From NCBI GenBank assembly GCA_905214465.1, contig CAJMMD010000014.1, forward strand, positions 1 to 60,314: 60,314 nucleotides of DNA, written 5' to 3'. Shown here piece by piece: positions 50,182-59,463 of the stretch. A program made the translations under genes and the position numbers. The notes under the pieces are model-generated. The model did not search any database. It saw only the letters and a list, made by a program, of their open reading frames with translations, and was not told the origin of the DNA. Origin of the DNA: an uncultured bacterium (GTDB lineage: Bacteria > Actinomycetota > Coriobacteriia > Coriobacteriales > Coriobacteriaceae). Each line of letters begins with the position of its first letter. The first letter of the stretch is position 1.

Positions 50182-50745
50182 TTACAGCGCCGCCCAGCCA
50201 ACGGCTTCGCGCCAACGCTCAACAAGACGTTCTAGGCGCCAGGCGGCATTGGCGGGGCTTGTCGAGGGCAGTACGATGGCGGGCAGCCCGGTGCGTTCTT
50301 GTAGATAGCGCTTGTAGAGCCGGCCAGCTGTACCACCGTTGCATATCACCTGCTCAATGGGAGCTGCGCCGGTAATGCGCTCGATATCTGCCGGTACAAC
50401 GTTACGAATGCTCGCGTCACTCGAGCCCTTAATGTCGCAGCTCTCGATCACGTCCCACAGGGCCACGCCGCCGTTCAGCAGCATGGATCGCTTGGCGGCA
50501 ATCGAGGCGTCGAGCGTCGCTGGCTCGTTACCTGCCAAAGCGTCGCCCTCGTTGGGCGGCACAGGCGAACCGAGGCACGCGGCCAGCACGCGCCAAAAGC
50601 GGTTCTGAGGATTGCCATAATAAAAGGCATTGGCGCGCGAAAGCACCGAGGGAAACGACCCGAGCACCAAAACGCGCGAGCGCTCGTCAAACACGGGCTC
50701 AAACCCATGCTCAATATGTTGATAGCCCTCGTCAGACGCTGCCAT
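50182..50745 (-). CDS. DNA-deoxyinosine glycosylase (UDG superfamily, HDG type)
   Basis: A 187-residue repair enzyme likely removing hypoxanthine from DNA. LVLGSFPSVLSRANAFYYGNPQNRFW (about 26-51) is the family's active-site region, and VLPSTSPANAAW (about 158-169) the second motif. Three bases downstream of the amylase gene, presumably co-transcribed with it, without obvious functional link. Confidence 0.8.
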   Translation of the reverse strand: MAASDEGYQHIEHGFEPVFDERSRVLVLGSFPSVLSRANAFYYGNPQNRFWRVLAACLGSPVPPNEGDALAGNEPATLDASIAAKRSMLLNGGVALWDVIESCDIKGSSDASIRNVVPADIERITGAAPIEQVICNGGTAGRLYKRYLQERTGLPAIVLPSTSPANAAWRLERLVERWREAVGWAAL

Positions 50746-50748
50746 GGC

Positions 50749-52125
50749 CTAGGCCCTCAACAGATAGCGCACCTCGTAGGGCGCAAGCTCAAGGGAGCCC
50801 GTCAGCTCGACCGTGGGCACGCCGTCGGCAAGCAAATCGACAAAGGAGCCGTTGAGCTCGCCGGCTCCAAAGGTATAGGGCTCGTTCACGGCATTGACCG
50901 CCACGAGCACCGTCGCGTCGTCGCAGGCGCGCTCGAACAGCAGCTGCTTGTTCTGGATCACCACGTTGCGGTACGCGCCATAGTTGAGAGCGCGGGCCGC
51001 CGCGTCGTTTGCCGAGCGAAGGTGCGCGAGCTGCGTGACGAACGCCGTCAGCTCGTTAGGCGCAGGCTCATCGAGCGCAGGGCGCAGCGCCCAGTCGCCA
51101 TCGGGGCCGCCCTTTTCGCCAGCAATTCCCCACTCGCTGCCATAGTAGACGCACGGAATGCCCGGCATGCCAAAGAGCATGCCATAGGCGGGACGCAGGC
51201 ACGACTTGTCGGTGAGGATGCTTGCCAGGCGCGGCACGTCGTGGTTGTCGACAAACGACAGCAGGTGCTTGCCGCGGTAGATGCACCACGGATCGCCGCC
51301 AAACTGACGGTGCAGCGAATGGGCGATCTCGAACATGTTGACCGAGTTAAAGCTGGAGTACAGGCCCTTGTAGCACTCGTAATTGGTGCAGGAGTCGAGC
51401 ATCTCGTCGTTGACGATCTGGTTGTAGTCGCCGTGGAGCGTCTCGCCGATCATCACGAAGTCGGGCTTGAGCTCACGGGCAAAGCTATGCAGACGACGCA
51501 TGAAATCGCGGTCGAGCATATAGGCAACGTCCAGACGCAGGCCGTCGACGCCAAAGACGTCGGCCCAACGGCGCACGGACTCGAGCAGGTAATCGACCAC
51601 GGCGGGATTTTGCAAGTTGAGCTTCACAAGCTCAAAATGGCCCTCCCAGCCCTCGTACCAAAAGCCGTCGCCATAGCAGGAATCACCGTCAAAGCTAATG
51701 TGGAACCAGTCCTTGTACGGCGAGTCCCACTTGCGCTCTTGCACATCGCGGAAGGCCCAAAAGCCACGACCGACGTGGTTGAAGACGGCGTCGAGCACCA
51801 CGCGGATGCCGTGGGCATGCAGCGTGTCGCATACGGCGGCAAAGTCGGCATCCCCACCCAAGCGACGGTCGATATGGCGCAGGCTGCGCGTGTCGTAGCC
51901 ATGGCTATCGGACTCGAGCGGCGGATTGATGAGCACGGCGCCAACGCCGAGTTCCTGCAGGTAGTCGGCCCATTGGGCGATCTTCATGATGGGCGCATCG
52001 GGGTTGGGCGCAGCGTTGGCAGCCTGGGCGAGTTCATCCTCGGCAACGGGGGCGGCGTTTTCGCGCGGAGCTCCGCAAAAGCCCAGCGGATAGATCTGAT
52101 AGAACGTCGTCTCGTATGCCCACAT
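50749..52125 (-). CDS. GH13 alpha-amylase-family glucosidase
   Basis: A 458-residue cytosolic enzyme (no signal peptide) for alpha-glucans. (beta/alpha)8 motifs: DAVFNH (112-117), DGLRLDVAY with nucleophile Asp199, GETLHG with Glu228, FVDNHD with Asp296. No N-terminal starch-binding module, so maltodextrin or cyclodextrin hydrolysis inside the cell is likely. About 20 bases upstream of the start is a standard ribosome site. Confidence 0.85.
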   Translation of the reverse strand: MWAYETTFYQIYPLGFCGAPRENAAPVAEDELAQAANAAPNPDAPIMKIAQWADYLQELGVGAVLINPPLESDSHGYDTRSLRHIDRRLGGDADFAAVCDTLHAHGIRVVLDAVFNHVGRGFWAFRDVQERKWDSPYKDWFHISFDGDSCYGDGFWYEGWEGHFELVKLNLQNPAVVDYLLESVRRWADVFGVDGLRLDVAYMLDRDFMRRLHSFARELKPDFVMIGETLHGDYNQIVNDEMLDSCTNYECYKGLYSSFNSVNMFEIAHSLHRQFGGDPWCIYRGKHLLSFVDNHDVPRLASILTDKSCLRPAYGMLFGMPGIPCVYYGSEWGIAGEKGGPDGDWALRPALDEPAPNELTAFVTQLAHLRSANDAAARALNYGAYRNVVIQNKQLLFERACDDATVLVAVNAVNEPYTFGAGELNGSFVDLLADGVPTVELTGSLELAPYEVRYLLRA

Positions 52126-52196
52126 AGCAACCTCCCGGTAAGCTCAACACAACGACATCCATTGTATGCCCGGCTTGTATCCTCTCCCCCAAAATA

Positions 52197-52263
52197 AGTT
52201 GCGGTGAAATAGTTCCCGCTTGGGCCTTCAGAGACCTTAAACAGGAACTATTCCACCGCAACT
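52197..52263. repeat. Repeat C1 (67-bp palindrome)
   Basis: The outer arms of about 20 bases begin agttgcggtgaaatagttcc and pair with the right end, which reads ggaactattccaccgcaact. The same element, reversed, is C2 at 56642-56708. It lies between the amylase and MFS genes. Confidence 0.75.
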
Positions 52264-52278
52264 GATGAGGGGACGTGG

Positions 52279-53475
52279 TTAGGCGACGGGCTTGGCGCGA
52301 CGGATGGCGGGGAACAGCACGGTGATGGCGAGGATGACGCCCACGACGGCAATCGCCCCGCCCGCGAAGCCAATCCAGGAGATACCGGGACCCGAAACCA
52401 CGGCGCCGCCGATCGCGGTGCCCGTGCCGATACCGAGGTTAAACAGGCCCGAAAAGATCGACATGGCGACGGCCGACGAATCCGCCGGCGTGTACTTGAT
52501 GAGCTCGGCCTGAAACGCCACGTTAAAGGCCGTGGCGCAGCAGCCCCACAGCGCGCAAACGCCAAGAACCGCGACGAGCGACGACGCGACAGGACCCATA
52601 AGCAGCAAGGCGACCGGCACTCCGGAGAGCGTGATCGCAAGGAACGGAAAGCGGTGCCCGTCGAACAGGCGGCCGAACAGCCAGCTGCCCACCAAGCCGG
52701 AGCAGCCGAACGCCGTCAACGTCATGGTGATAGCGCTTGCGTCGACATGCGCGACCTGAGCCAGGAAAGGCTCGATATAGCTGTAGCTTGCGTAATAGCC
52801 GGTCGCCATAAAGACCGTGACCGCGTAGAGCGCGATGAGGAACGGATTCTTGAGCAGCTCGGGCAGCTGCTTAACGGTAAAGCGCTCGCCCACCGGCATG
52901 GCCGGGAACACCGTGGCTTGATACACAACCGCGGCGGCAGAGAAGGCCCCGACCACGGCAAACGTCATGCGCCAGCCCACGGCCAGCCCGATGGCGCGGC
53001 CGATCGGCAGGCCAAAGATCTGCGCGATGGACGAGCCCGTAGCGATCATGCTGATGGCGAGCGCCCCGTGGCGGGCGTCGACCAGGCGCGAAGCCATGAT
53101 CGAGGCGACCGACCAGAACACGGCATGCGCGCAGGCGACCACCAGGCGCGCACAGACCAGGATGGGATATGTCGGTGCCACAGCGGACAGGAACTGACCC
53201 AGAGAAAACACGGCGAGCACACCGAGCAGCATACGCTTGAACTCAAAGCGCGAGGCAAACACCATAAGCGGCAGCGACAGCAGCATGACACCCCAGGCGT
53301 AGACCGAGATCATGATGCCGGCTTGGGCCTCGGTGAGCGAGAACGACGCGGCGATATCAGTCAGAAGGCCGATGGGCATAAACTCCGACGTGTTGAACAC
53401 GAACGCGCAGCAGGCGAGCCCGATAAGCGGGAGCCACTGCTTGAGTGAGATGCCATCTTGTCTTGCCTGAGTCAT
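52279..53475 (-). CDS. MFS transporter (AraJ/YdhP-like)
   Basis: A 398-residue permease of the major facilitator superfamily with 12 hydrophobic segments, typical of sugar-efflux or drug-proton antiporters: FNTSEFMPIGLLTDIAASF (about 26-44) and the motif A-like region between helices 2 and 3. I start at ATG 53475, 9 bases after ggag. Substrate unknown. It is separated from feoB by a terminator. Confidence 0.8.
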   Translation of the reverse strand: MTQARQDGISLKQWLPLIGLACCAFVFNTSEFMPIGLLTDIAASFSLTEAQAGIMISVYAWGVMLLSLPLMVFASRFEFKRMLLGVLAVFSLGQFLSAVAPTYPILVCARLVVACAHAVFWSVASIMASRLVDARHGALAISMIATGSSIAQIFGLPIGRAIGLAVGWRMTFAVVGAFSAAAVVYQATVFPAMPVGERFTVKQLPELLKNPFLIALYAVTVFMATGYYASYSYIEPFLAQVAHVDASAITMTLTAFGCSGLVGSWLFGRLFDGHRFPFLAITLSGVPVALLLMGPVASSLVAVLGVCALWGCCATAFNVAFQAELIKYTPADSSAVAMSIFSGLFNLGIGTGTAIGGAVVSGPGISWIGFAGGAIAVVGVILAITVLFPAIRRAKPVA

Positions 53476-53520
53476 ATATAACATCTCCAATCATTTTGAG
53501 CGGAGGCGATTATATAGCAA

Positions 53521-53555
53521 CGGCCCCGCATCCGTCAGCAACAGATGCGGGGCCG
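53521..53555 (-). terminator. Terminator after feoAB
   Basis: cggccccgcat (53521-) pairs with atgcggggccg (to 53555). The U run is weak. Confidence 0.65.
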
Positions 53556-53596
53556 AAAACAATTCGGCACACAGAGGTTGCGCCGTCAATAAATAA

Positions 53597-55957
53597 CTAA
53601 GCCAGCCCCAGCAATATGCCCGCCGAATGCACGACAAACGCCACGATCCAGGCGACCGTCACCTGAAACGCGAACACGGCAACGGCATAGCGCGCGCCCA
53701 ACTCGCTCTTGACGGCGCCGATGGACGCCACGCAAGGCGGGTACAGCAGCGTAAAGACCAAGAACACGTAGGCGGTAAACGGCGAAAACATGGCTGACAG
53801 TGCCGCGGGAGAGGTTGCGCCCAAAAGCACCGTGAGCGTCGAGATGACGCTCTCTTTGGCAATAAGTCCCGTGACGAGCGCCGTGGATGCACGCCAGTCG
53901 CCAAAACCGAGCGGGGCCAACACCGGCGCGATGATGCTACCCAGACCGGCAAGCAAGCTTTGCGACTGATCGGCGACCACATTAAAGCGAATGTCGAACG
54001 TCTGAAGGAACCAGATGACCACGGTAGCGGCAAAGATGATGGTGAAGGCCTTGGTGATAAAGTCCTTTGCCTTATCCCATGCCAGCATCACCGTCGTCTT
54101 GACGCTCGGCAGGCGGTAGTTGGGAAGCTCCATGATAAACGGTACCGGGTCGCCCTTAAATGCCGTGCGATTGAGCACCAAAGCCGCGATGCAACCGACC
54201 GCGATGCCGATCAGATAGAGCGAGACCATGGCGGGTACCGTCGCCTGCGGGAAAAACGCCCCGCACAGCAGACCGTAGACCGGCAACTTGGCCGAGCAGC
54301 TCATGAACGGCGTGAGCATGACCGTCATCTTGCGGTCGTGCTCGGATGGGAGCGTACGGGTCGACATGATAGCCGGCACGGTGCAGCCAAAACCAACGAG
54401 CATGGGCACGAAGCTGCGGCCCGACAGACCAAAGCGGCGCAGCACCTTATCCATGACAAAGGCCACACGCGCCATGTAGCCGGAGTCTTCCAGAATGGAG
54501 AGGAACAAGAAGAGCACGACGATGATCGGCAGGAAGGCCAGCACGCTGCCCACGCCCGTAAGCACGCCGTCGACAGCCAGCGAGCGCACCACATCGTTGG
54601 TGCCGAACGCTTTGAGACCCGCATCGGCCGAGGCGATGATGGCAGCGATGCCGCCCTCCATGAGTCCCTGCAACGCCGCGCCGATCACGCCAAACGTCAG
54701 CCAAAAAACGAGGCCCATGATCACCAGGAACGCCGGGATGGCCGTATAGCGACCCGTCAGGATGCGGTCGATCTTGACGGAGCGCACGTGCTCGCGGCTC
54801 TCGTGCGGCTTGACGACGCAACGCCCGCACACGTCGCCGATAAAGCTAAAGCGCATATCGGCCAGCGCGGACAGGCGATCGGTGCCGGCCTCGCCCTCCA
54901 TCTGGGTAATGATGTGCTCGATGGCGTCGAGTTCGTTGCGATCCAGGTGAAGTGCCTCGGTTACCAGCTCGTCGCCCTCAACCAGCTTGGTCGCCGCAAA
55001 ACGCACCGGAATATGCGCCGTCGCGGCATGGTCCTCGATAAGGTTGGCGATGCCGTGGATGCAGCGATGCAGCGCGCCGCCGTCCGGGCCATCGGGCGCG
55101 CAGAAGTCCAGGCGACCGGGGCGCTCGCGGAACCGCGCCACGTGCAAGGCATGATCAACCAACTCGCCGATGCCCTCGTTGCGGGCAGCGCTAATGGGGA
55201 CAACAGGCACGCCCAACAGGCTCTCGAGCAGGTTGACGTCCACGGCGCCGCCGTTGGCCGTCACCTCGTCCATCATGTTGAGCGCGATGACCATGGGGCG
55301 ATCGAGCTCCATAAGCTGCAGCGTCAGGTACAAATTGCGCTCGATGTTGGTAGCGTCGATGATGTCGATGATGGCGTCGGGATGCTCATCCAGGATAAAC
55401 TGGCGGCTCACGATCTCCTCGCCCGTGTACGGCGACAGGGAGTAAATGCCGGGCAGGTCGGTAACGCTTGCCTCGGGGTGGTTGCGGATGGTGCCATCTT
55501 TGCGGTCGACCGTCACGCCAGGAAAGTTACCGACATGCTGGTTGGAGCCCGTCAGCTGGTTGAACAGCGTGGTCTTGCCGCAGTTCTGGTTGCCGGCGAG
55601 GGCAAAATGCAGCGGTGCGCCCTCGGGCACGGCCGTCTTCGCGGCGCGGGGCGAATACGTCCCCTCGCCGAGTGCCGGATGCTCCGTCGTGCCGATTGCG
55701 GCGTTGGCGCGCGGACCCATATCGGTGTCGTGAACGCCCACGAGCTCGATGCGAGCGGCATCGTCCTTGCGCAGCGTCAACTCGTAGCCACGCAGGCGAA
55801 TCTCGAGCGGGTCGCCCATAGGGGCGTACTTCATCATGGTGACTTCGGTGCCCGGCGTTAGGCCCATGTCCAAAATATGCTGTCGGAGCGCCTGATCGTC
55901 GGATGTCACCGATGCGACAACGGCGTCCTTTCCAATCTCGAGTGTATCGAGCTTCAC
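53597..55957 (-). CDS. feoB: FeoA-FeoB fused ferrous iron transporter
   Basis: A 786-residue inner-membrane Fe(II) uptake protein. Residues 1-74 form an SH3-like FeoA domain (MGLTPGTEVTMMKYAPMGDP); about 115-290 a GTPase with P loop GNQNCGKTT (122-130), DLPG (167-170) and NMMD; then about 10 membrane helices with Gate motifs (PMLVGFGCTVPAIMSTRT, MTPFMSCSAKLPVYGLL). FeoA is usually a separate gene. No FeoC is seen. Confidence 0.92.
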   Translation of the reverse strand: MKLDTLEIGKDAVVASVTSDDQALRQHILDMGLTPGTEVTMMKYAPMGDPLEIRLRGYELTLRKDDAARIELVGVHDTDMGPRANAAIGTTEHPALGEGTYSPRAAKTAVPEGAPLHFALAGNQNCGKTTLFNQLTGSNQHVGNFPGVTVDRKDGTIRNHPEASVTDLPGIYSLSPYTGEEIVSRQFILDEHPDAIIDIIDATNIERNLYLTLQLMELDRPMVIALNMMDEVTANGGAVDVNLLESLLGVPVVPISAARNEGIGELVDHALHVARFRERPGRLDFCAPDGPDGGALHRCIHGIANLIEDHAATAHIPVRFAATKLVEGDELVTEALHLDRNELDAIEHIITQMEGEAGTDRLSALADMRFSFIGDVCGRCVVKPHESREHVRSVKIDRILTGRYTAIPAFLVIMGLVFWLTFGVIGAALQGLMEGGIAAIIASADAGLKAFGTNDVVRSLAVDGVLTGVGSVLAFLPIIVVLFLFLSILEDSGYMARVAFVMDKVLRRFGLSGRSFVPMLVGFGCTVPAIMSTRTLPSEHDRKMTVMLTPFMSCSAKLPVYGLLCGAFFPQATVPAMVSLYLIGIAVGCIAALVLNRTAFKGDPVPFIMELPNYRLPSVKTTVMLAWDKAKDFITKAFTIIFAATVVIWFLQTFDIRFNVVADQSQSLLAGLGSIIAPVLAPLGFGDWRASTALVTGLIAKESVISTLTVLLGATSPAALSAMFSPFTAYVFLVFTLLYPPCVASIGAVKSELGARYAVAVFAFQVTVAWIVAFVVHSAGILLGLA

Positions 55958-56078
55958 GCGCTCATCCTTTCGTTAGACGCGGTTAACCGTTTACCGGGGC
56001 TAACCAACTCGTAACGACAAATGATAGCGCTCTGAACTATTTTATAAAGTCAAATACCGATGTTTACCTGCGCAAACT

Positions 56079-56399
56079 TTATGCGGTGCGCCCCGAAAGC
56101 TCTTTGCGCATACCGCTCAGCGAGATCGAAACGGAACCCGACCGCGCGGTAGCGGTGAGTCGATCACCCTCGACCGACCCCGTGCATGTAAAGGGCGCCT
56201 TGCCCATCAAGACGTGGGAGATAGTACCCGAGAGCTCAAAGAAATCGCCCTCAGCGCGGGCACTCGAGAGAGCGATATTGAGACCCCTGACGTTTAGTAC
56301 TGCCCTGAGCGCGCCGTTCACCCCATGTGAAAACGTCACCTCGCCGCGTTTACTCCCCACCGGCGTCCGGGCCGAAACCACATACGTACCCTCAAGCAT
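56079..56399 (-). CDS. Small conserved hypothetical protein
   Basis: A 106-residue protein starting MLEGTYVVSARTPVGSKRGEVTF, with alternating hydrophobic residues and Gly turns that suggest an all-beta barrel, no membrane segment and no cysteine cluster except one Cys. It resembles small beta proteins of the lipocalin-like kind in outline only. It is isolated on the strand of its neighbours; no function can be given. Confidence 0.6.
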   Translation of the reverse strand: MLEGTYVVSARTPVGSKRGEVTFSHGVNGALRAVLNVRGLNIALSSARAEGDFFELSGTISHVLMGKAPFTCTGSVEGDRLTATARSGSVSISLSGMRKELSGRTA

Positions 56400-56710
56400 G
56401 GCTCCTCCTCTGAGCAGGCTTTTTGAAATGGCAATCTAGTCTACTTTGCTGCGAGACGGCTTGCCCAGAAACCGCGAGCACACAATGACGTTCAATCAAC
56501 AGATTGCTGCAAGGGGAACAAGCGTGCAAGGGGGACAGATTACATTTGGCACCATTTGCGCCAACGGACGGGATGCGGAGCGACGACCGTGCAGGTGGAT
56601 TCCGGATCGTCGCTTCCTCCGTCCCCCAGCGAATCAAAACAAGTTGCGGTGGAATAGTTCCTGTTTGATGCTTTAACCAGCAAAAACAGGAACTATTTCA
56701 CCGCAACTGC
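56400..56710. other. Non-coding region with repeats
   Basis: About 310 bases holding a gcgacga/tcgtcgc stem (near 56579-56613) and repeat C2. Short open frames here have no family features. Confidence 0.5.
56642..56708. repeat. Repeat C2 (67-bp palindrome, reverse of C1)
   Basis: 25-base arms (agttgcggtggaatagttcc plus tgttt) around a short loop. The single asymmetric arm base is swapped between sides relative to C1, so the copies are in opposite orientation, 4.4 kb apart. Confidence 0.75.
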
Positions 56711-56712
56711 AA

Positions 56713-56750
56713 AAGCCCGCGCTGGCAACATATGTCACCCGCGCGGGCTT
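56713..56750 (-). terminator. Terminator after the amino-acid permease
   Basis: aagcccgcgc pairs with gcgcgggctt, with TTTTGC following on the minus strand. Confidence 0.8.
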
Positions 56751-56861
56751 GGTGGGCACTCACAGAGGCACGTTATAGAGACCCACACCAGTTATGGAAT
56801 GCCAAACAGCACCGATACGCGATGTCCGCCGGCCTACCAAGCAATAAAGCTCGCCATAGTC

Positions 56862-58325
56862 TTAGACAATCGGCGCAATGCCGGCAAAGTGCAGATACAG
56901 CGAGATGACTGCCACGACAATGACCACCGCTGCGATCAGCTTGTCGTGCAGGTGCGGAAGCACCTGCTTGCCACGGCCGCGCTCACCCAGAATATAGACG
57001 GGAATGGCCGGAGCAAAAAGGATCGTCGTGATCATGACGCCCTGGAGACCCGTCGACCACACCAGGAACAGCGTGTAGATAAAGCCGAGCGTACCGAAGA
57101 AGCGCGCTTTGCCGACACTTGGCGCATGTGGCCTGTCCAGATGCTCGTTCTTCCAGCCAATCACCATGTAATAAGCAGCCGAGCAGACATACGGAACCAG
57201 AATCGTGTTGACCGCGCAGCTATAGAAGAACTGGTAGGTGCTCGCCGCCACATACGACACAATCAAGAAGAGCTGCGTGATACCGGAGCTCACGAGAATC
57301 GTCACCACCGGGGCGTCGTGTTTGTTCGTCTTGGCAAACGCCAGCGGGAAGGAACCCTGACGCGCTGCCTCAAACGGCGTCTCGGATGCAATGATGACGT
57401 AACCCAACATTGCGCCGACCAACGAGAGAATAACGCCAAGGTTTACGATGGCAGCGCCAACCGGGCCGATTGCGCACTCGAGAATTCCCGCCATGGAGGG
57501 CGTTGCGAGCTGCGCCATCTCCGTGCGCGGCATAATGCCGAGCGATAGCATCGAGATAATCAGATACAGCGTGAACACAGCTGCAAATCCAAGTGCCGTC
57601 GAGCGACCGACGTCGCGCACATACTTTGCGCGGCCCGAAATGACAACAGCACCCTCAATGCCCGTAAAGACCCAGACAAGGGCGATCATGGTCGAGACAA
57701 CTTGCTCGCCAAACCCAGGACCAGCCGGCTCGCCCCAGAAGTTGTCCATAAAGATATCGACGTTGAACTTACCCAGGAGCACGATGCTCAGCACGAAAAG
57801 TCCCAGTGGCACCAACTTCGCCAACGTAACAATCGTGTTAATGCCCGCAGCCTCCTTGACGCCGCGAAGCACAAGGGCGGTGAGGAACCACAAAAACACG
57901 CTGGCACAGATGATGGAAAGTAGATTATTGCCCGTGCCAAACGCAGGGAAGAAATAGCCCAGCGCGCTAAACAGCAAGAGCGCAAAGCTCACGTTGGAAA
58001 GGCACGCGCTGATCCAGTAGCCCCAAGCGGAGTTGAATCCAATGTAATCGCCAAAGCCAGCCGCAGCATATGCATAGATGCCGCCGGTCAGGTCGGGGCG
58101 AGCCTGAGACAGACCGGTGAACACCATCATCAGCGCAAAGACGCCGATAAAGCAAATTCCCCACGAGACAATAACCGCGCCGGTATTGGCTCCGCCTGCT
58201 GCCATATCACCGGCAAGCGAAAAGATACCGCCGCAAATGCTCGCGGTGATGACCATCATAGTCAGACGGAAGAGATCCAGACCATTGGGGTCGATCATCT
58301 CGTCGTTACAAGTTTTAGAGGCCAT
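56862..58325 (-). CDS. APC-family basic amino-acid permease/antiporter
   Basis: A 487-residue, about 12-helix transporter of the APC (ArcD/AdiC-like) type. ASICGGIFSLAGDMAAGGANTGAVI (near 29-53) is the substrate-binding helix 1 region; WVFTGIEGAVVISGRAKYVRD (near 215-235) is also typical. Start at ATG 58325 after ggaggggg. It is 107 bases after the DDAH gene, so it probably imports arginine or methylated arginine, or exchanges it with citrulline. Confidence 0.8.
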   Translation of the reverse strand: MASKTCNDEMIDPNGLDLFRLTMMVITASICGGIFSLAGDMAAGGANTGAVIVSWGICFIGVFALMMVFTGLSQARPDLTGGIYAYAAAGFGDYIGFNSAWGYWISACLSNVSFALLLFSALGYFFPAFGTGNNLLSIICASVFLWFLTALVLRGVKEAAGINTIVTLAKLVPLGLFVLSIVLLGKFNVDIFMDNFWGEPAGPGFGEQVVSTMIALVWVFTGIEGAVVISGRAKYVRDVGRSTALGFAAVFTLYLIISMLSLGIMPRTEMAQLATPSMAGILECAIGPVGAAIVNLGVILSLVGAMLGYVIIASETPFEAARQGSFPLAFAKTNKHDAPVVTILVSSGITQLFLIVSYVAASTYQFFYSCAVNTILVPYVCSAAYYMVIGWKNEHLDRPHAPSVGKARFFGTLGFIYTLFLVWSTGLQGVMITTILFAPAIPVYILGERGRGKQVLPHLHDKLIAAVVIVVAVISLYLHFAGIAPIV

Positions 58326-58432
58326 TCTATGTGCACCCCCTCCATCAAGCGACCGCACAAAGATGGCCCAGACGCCCGAATCGGGTGCCGGGCCATCGGT
58401 CAAGCGATCATTAAGCTAGTACAGCGACCGTA

Positions 58433-59209
58433 TTAGAAGCGCAGCGACAGGCAGGAGAGGCCGCCGTCGACCTTGCGGTACTCGGAGGTATCGACAACGA
58501 GCGTCTTGTAGCCCAGATCCTGCACGGCCTTGAGCACGGTCGGATAGCCCTCGGCAACGATGACTGTACCGTTGACCCAGATGCAATTGGCGCCGTAAGC
58601 CTCGTCCTCGGGCACGACGATCTTGTTGTACTGGGCAAAGTCGGGCTTATCGATGAACTCACCGGAGACGAGCATGTTGTTGTCCTCGATGTAGTTGACG
58701 CCCGTCTTGAGGTGCAGGACCTCCTCCAGAGGCACCTCGGAGCCCTCGAGGCCCCAGCCCTCGAGAATCTCGCAGAACTGGCGGATACCCTCTTCGTTGG
58801 TGCGAGCAGAGCGACCGACGTAGAAGTGGTCGCCGACCATCATGACGTCGCCGCCGTCGAGCGTGCCGGGGGAAACGATGTGCTTGACATGTTCGTCGTC
58901 AAAGAAGCGACGGACGACCGGCTCGATTTCGTCCTTCTCGCCATTACGACTGTCGGCGCCGGGGTTGGTAATGATGGCGCCGCAGCGAGTGATAACGGCC
59001 GGATCCTCGACAAAGCAGCTGTCGGGATACTGCTCAAGCGCCGGCAGCACCGACACGTCAACGCCACACTGCTCGAGCGCATGCTCGTAATCGTAGTGCT
59101 CCTCGATGGCGCGCTCGTAGATGGGCTGGCCAAGCTCGGGAGCGCTCGTGATGCCATTGCTCAGGGACTTGCCGGGACGACGGATGATGACGTGGCTGAA
59201 CTTAGTCAT
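58433..59209 (-). CDS. Dimethylarginine dimethylaminohydrolase (DDAH)
   Basis: A 258-residue guanidino-modifying enzyme; it converts methylated arginine to citrulline and (di)methylamine. YPDSCFVEDP (61-70), GTLDGGDVMMVGDHFYVGRSARTN (115-138), HLKTG (His166) and DGGLSCLSLRF (Cys253) align, from memory, with the Pseudomonas enzyme throughout. The acidic triad residue is Asp118, as I recall for mammalian DDAH, rather than Glu. Start after aaggagg. Arginine itself could be the real substrate. Confidence 0.85.
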   Translation of the reverse strand: MTKFSHVIIRRPGKSLSNGITSAPELGQPIYERAIEEHYDYEHALEQCGVDVSVLPALEQYPDSCFVEDPAVITRCGAIITNPGADSRNGEKDEIEPVVRRFFDDEHVKHIVSPGTLDGGDVMMVGDHFYVGRSARTNEEGIRQFCEILEGWGLEGSEVPLEEVLHLKTGVNYIEDNNMLVSGEFIDKPDFAQYNKIVVPEDEAYGANCIWVNGTVIVAEGYPTVLKAVQDLGYKTLVVDTSEYRKVDGGLSCLSLRF

Positions 59210-59305
59210 GATGATCCTCCTTGGACCTCTTAGCAGAGAGCGGACTTCCTTGCGCCCGCCTTCCTTCCGATGGCTTTATCTTAGGGTGTCTTTACTGTTT
59301 TGTAT

Positions 59306-59317
59306 ATTGTATACAAT
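59306..59317. promoter_or_regulatory. Operator for the GntR/FCD regulator
   Basis: attgtatacaat, a perfect 12-base palindrome of the TTGTATACAA type bound by many FCD-family GntR proteins. It is in the divergent region between DDAH and the regulator. Confidence 0.6.
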
Positions 59318-59463
59318 CATGAACGGTAGATATTTCTCGGTAAGCGTATTATTGCTTCTTCTGGTTTGGTAGCGCGATTTAACTGGTCGTTCTATAATTC
59401 AATTAGCCTATTCAGGCGAAACGTATTTATTTTTGAAAATATACAGTTGAGGAATATAAGCTC

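Noticed and set aside
56446..56676. A 76-codon plus-strand frame
   Set aside because: It overlaps repeat C2 and has no family features.
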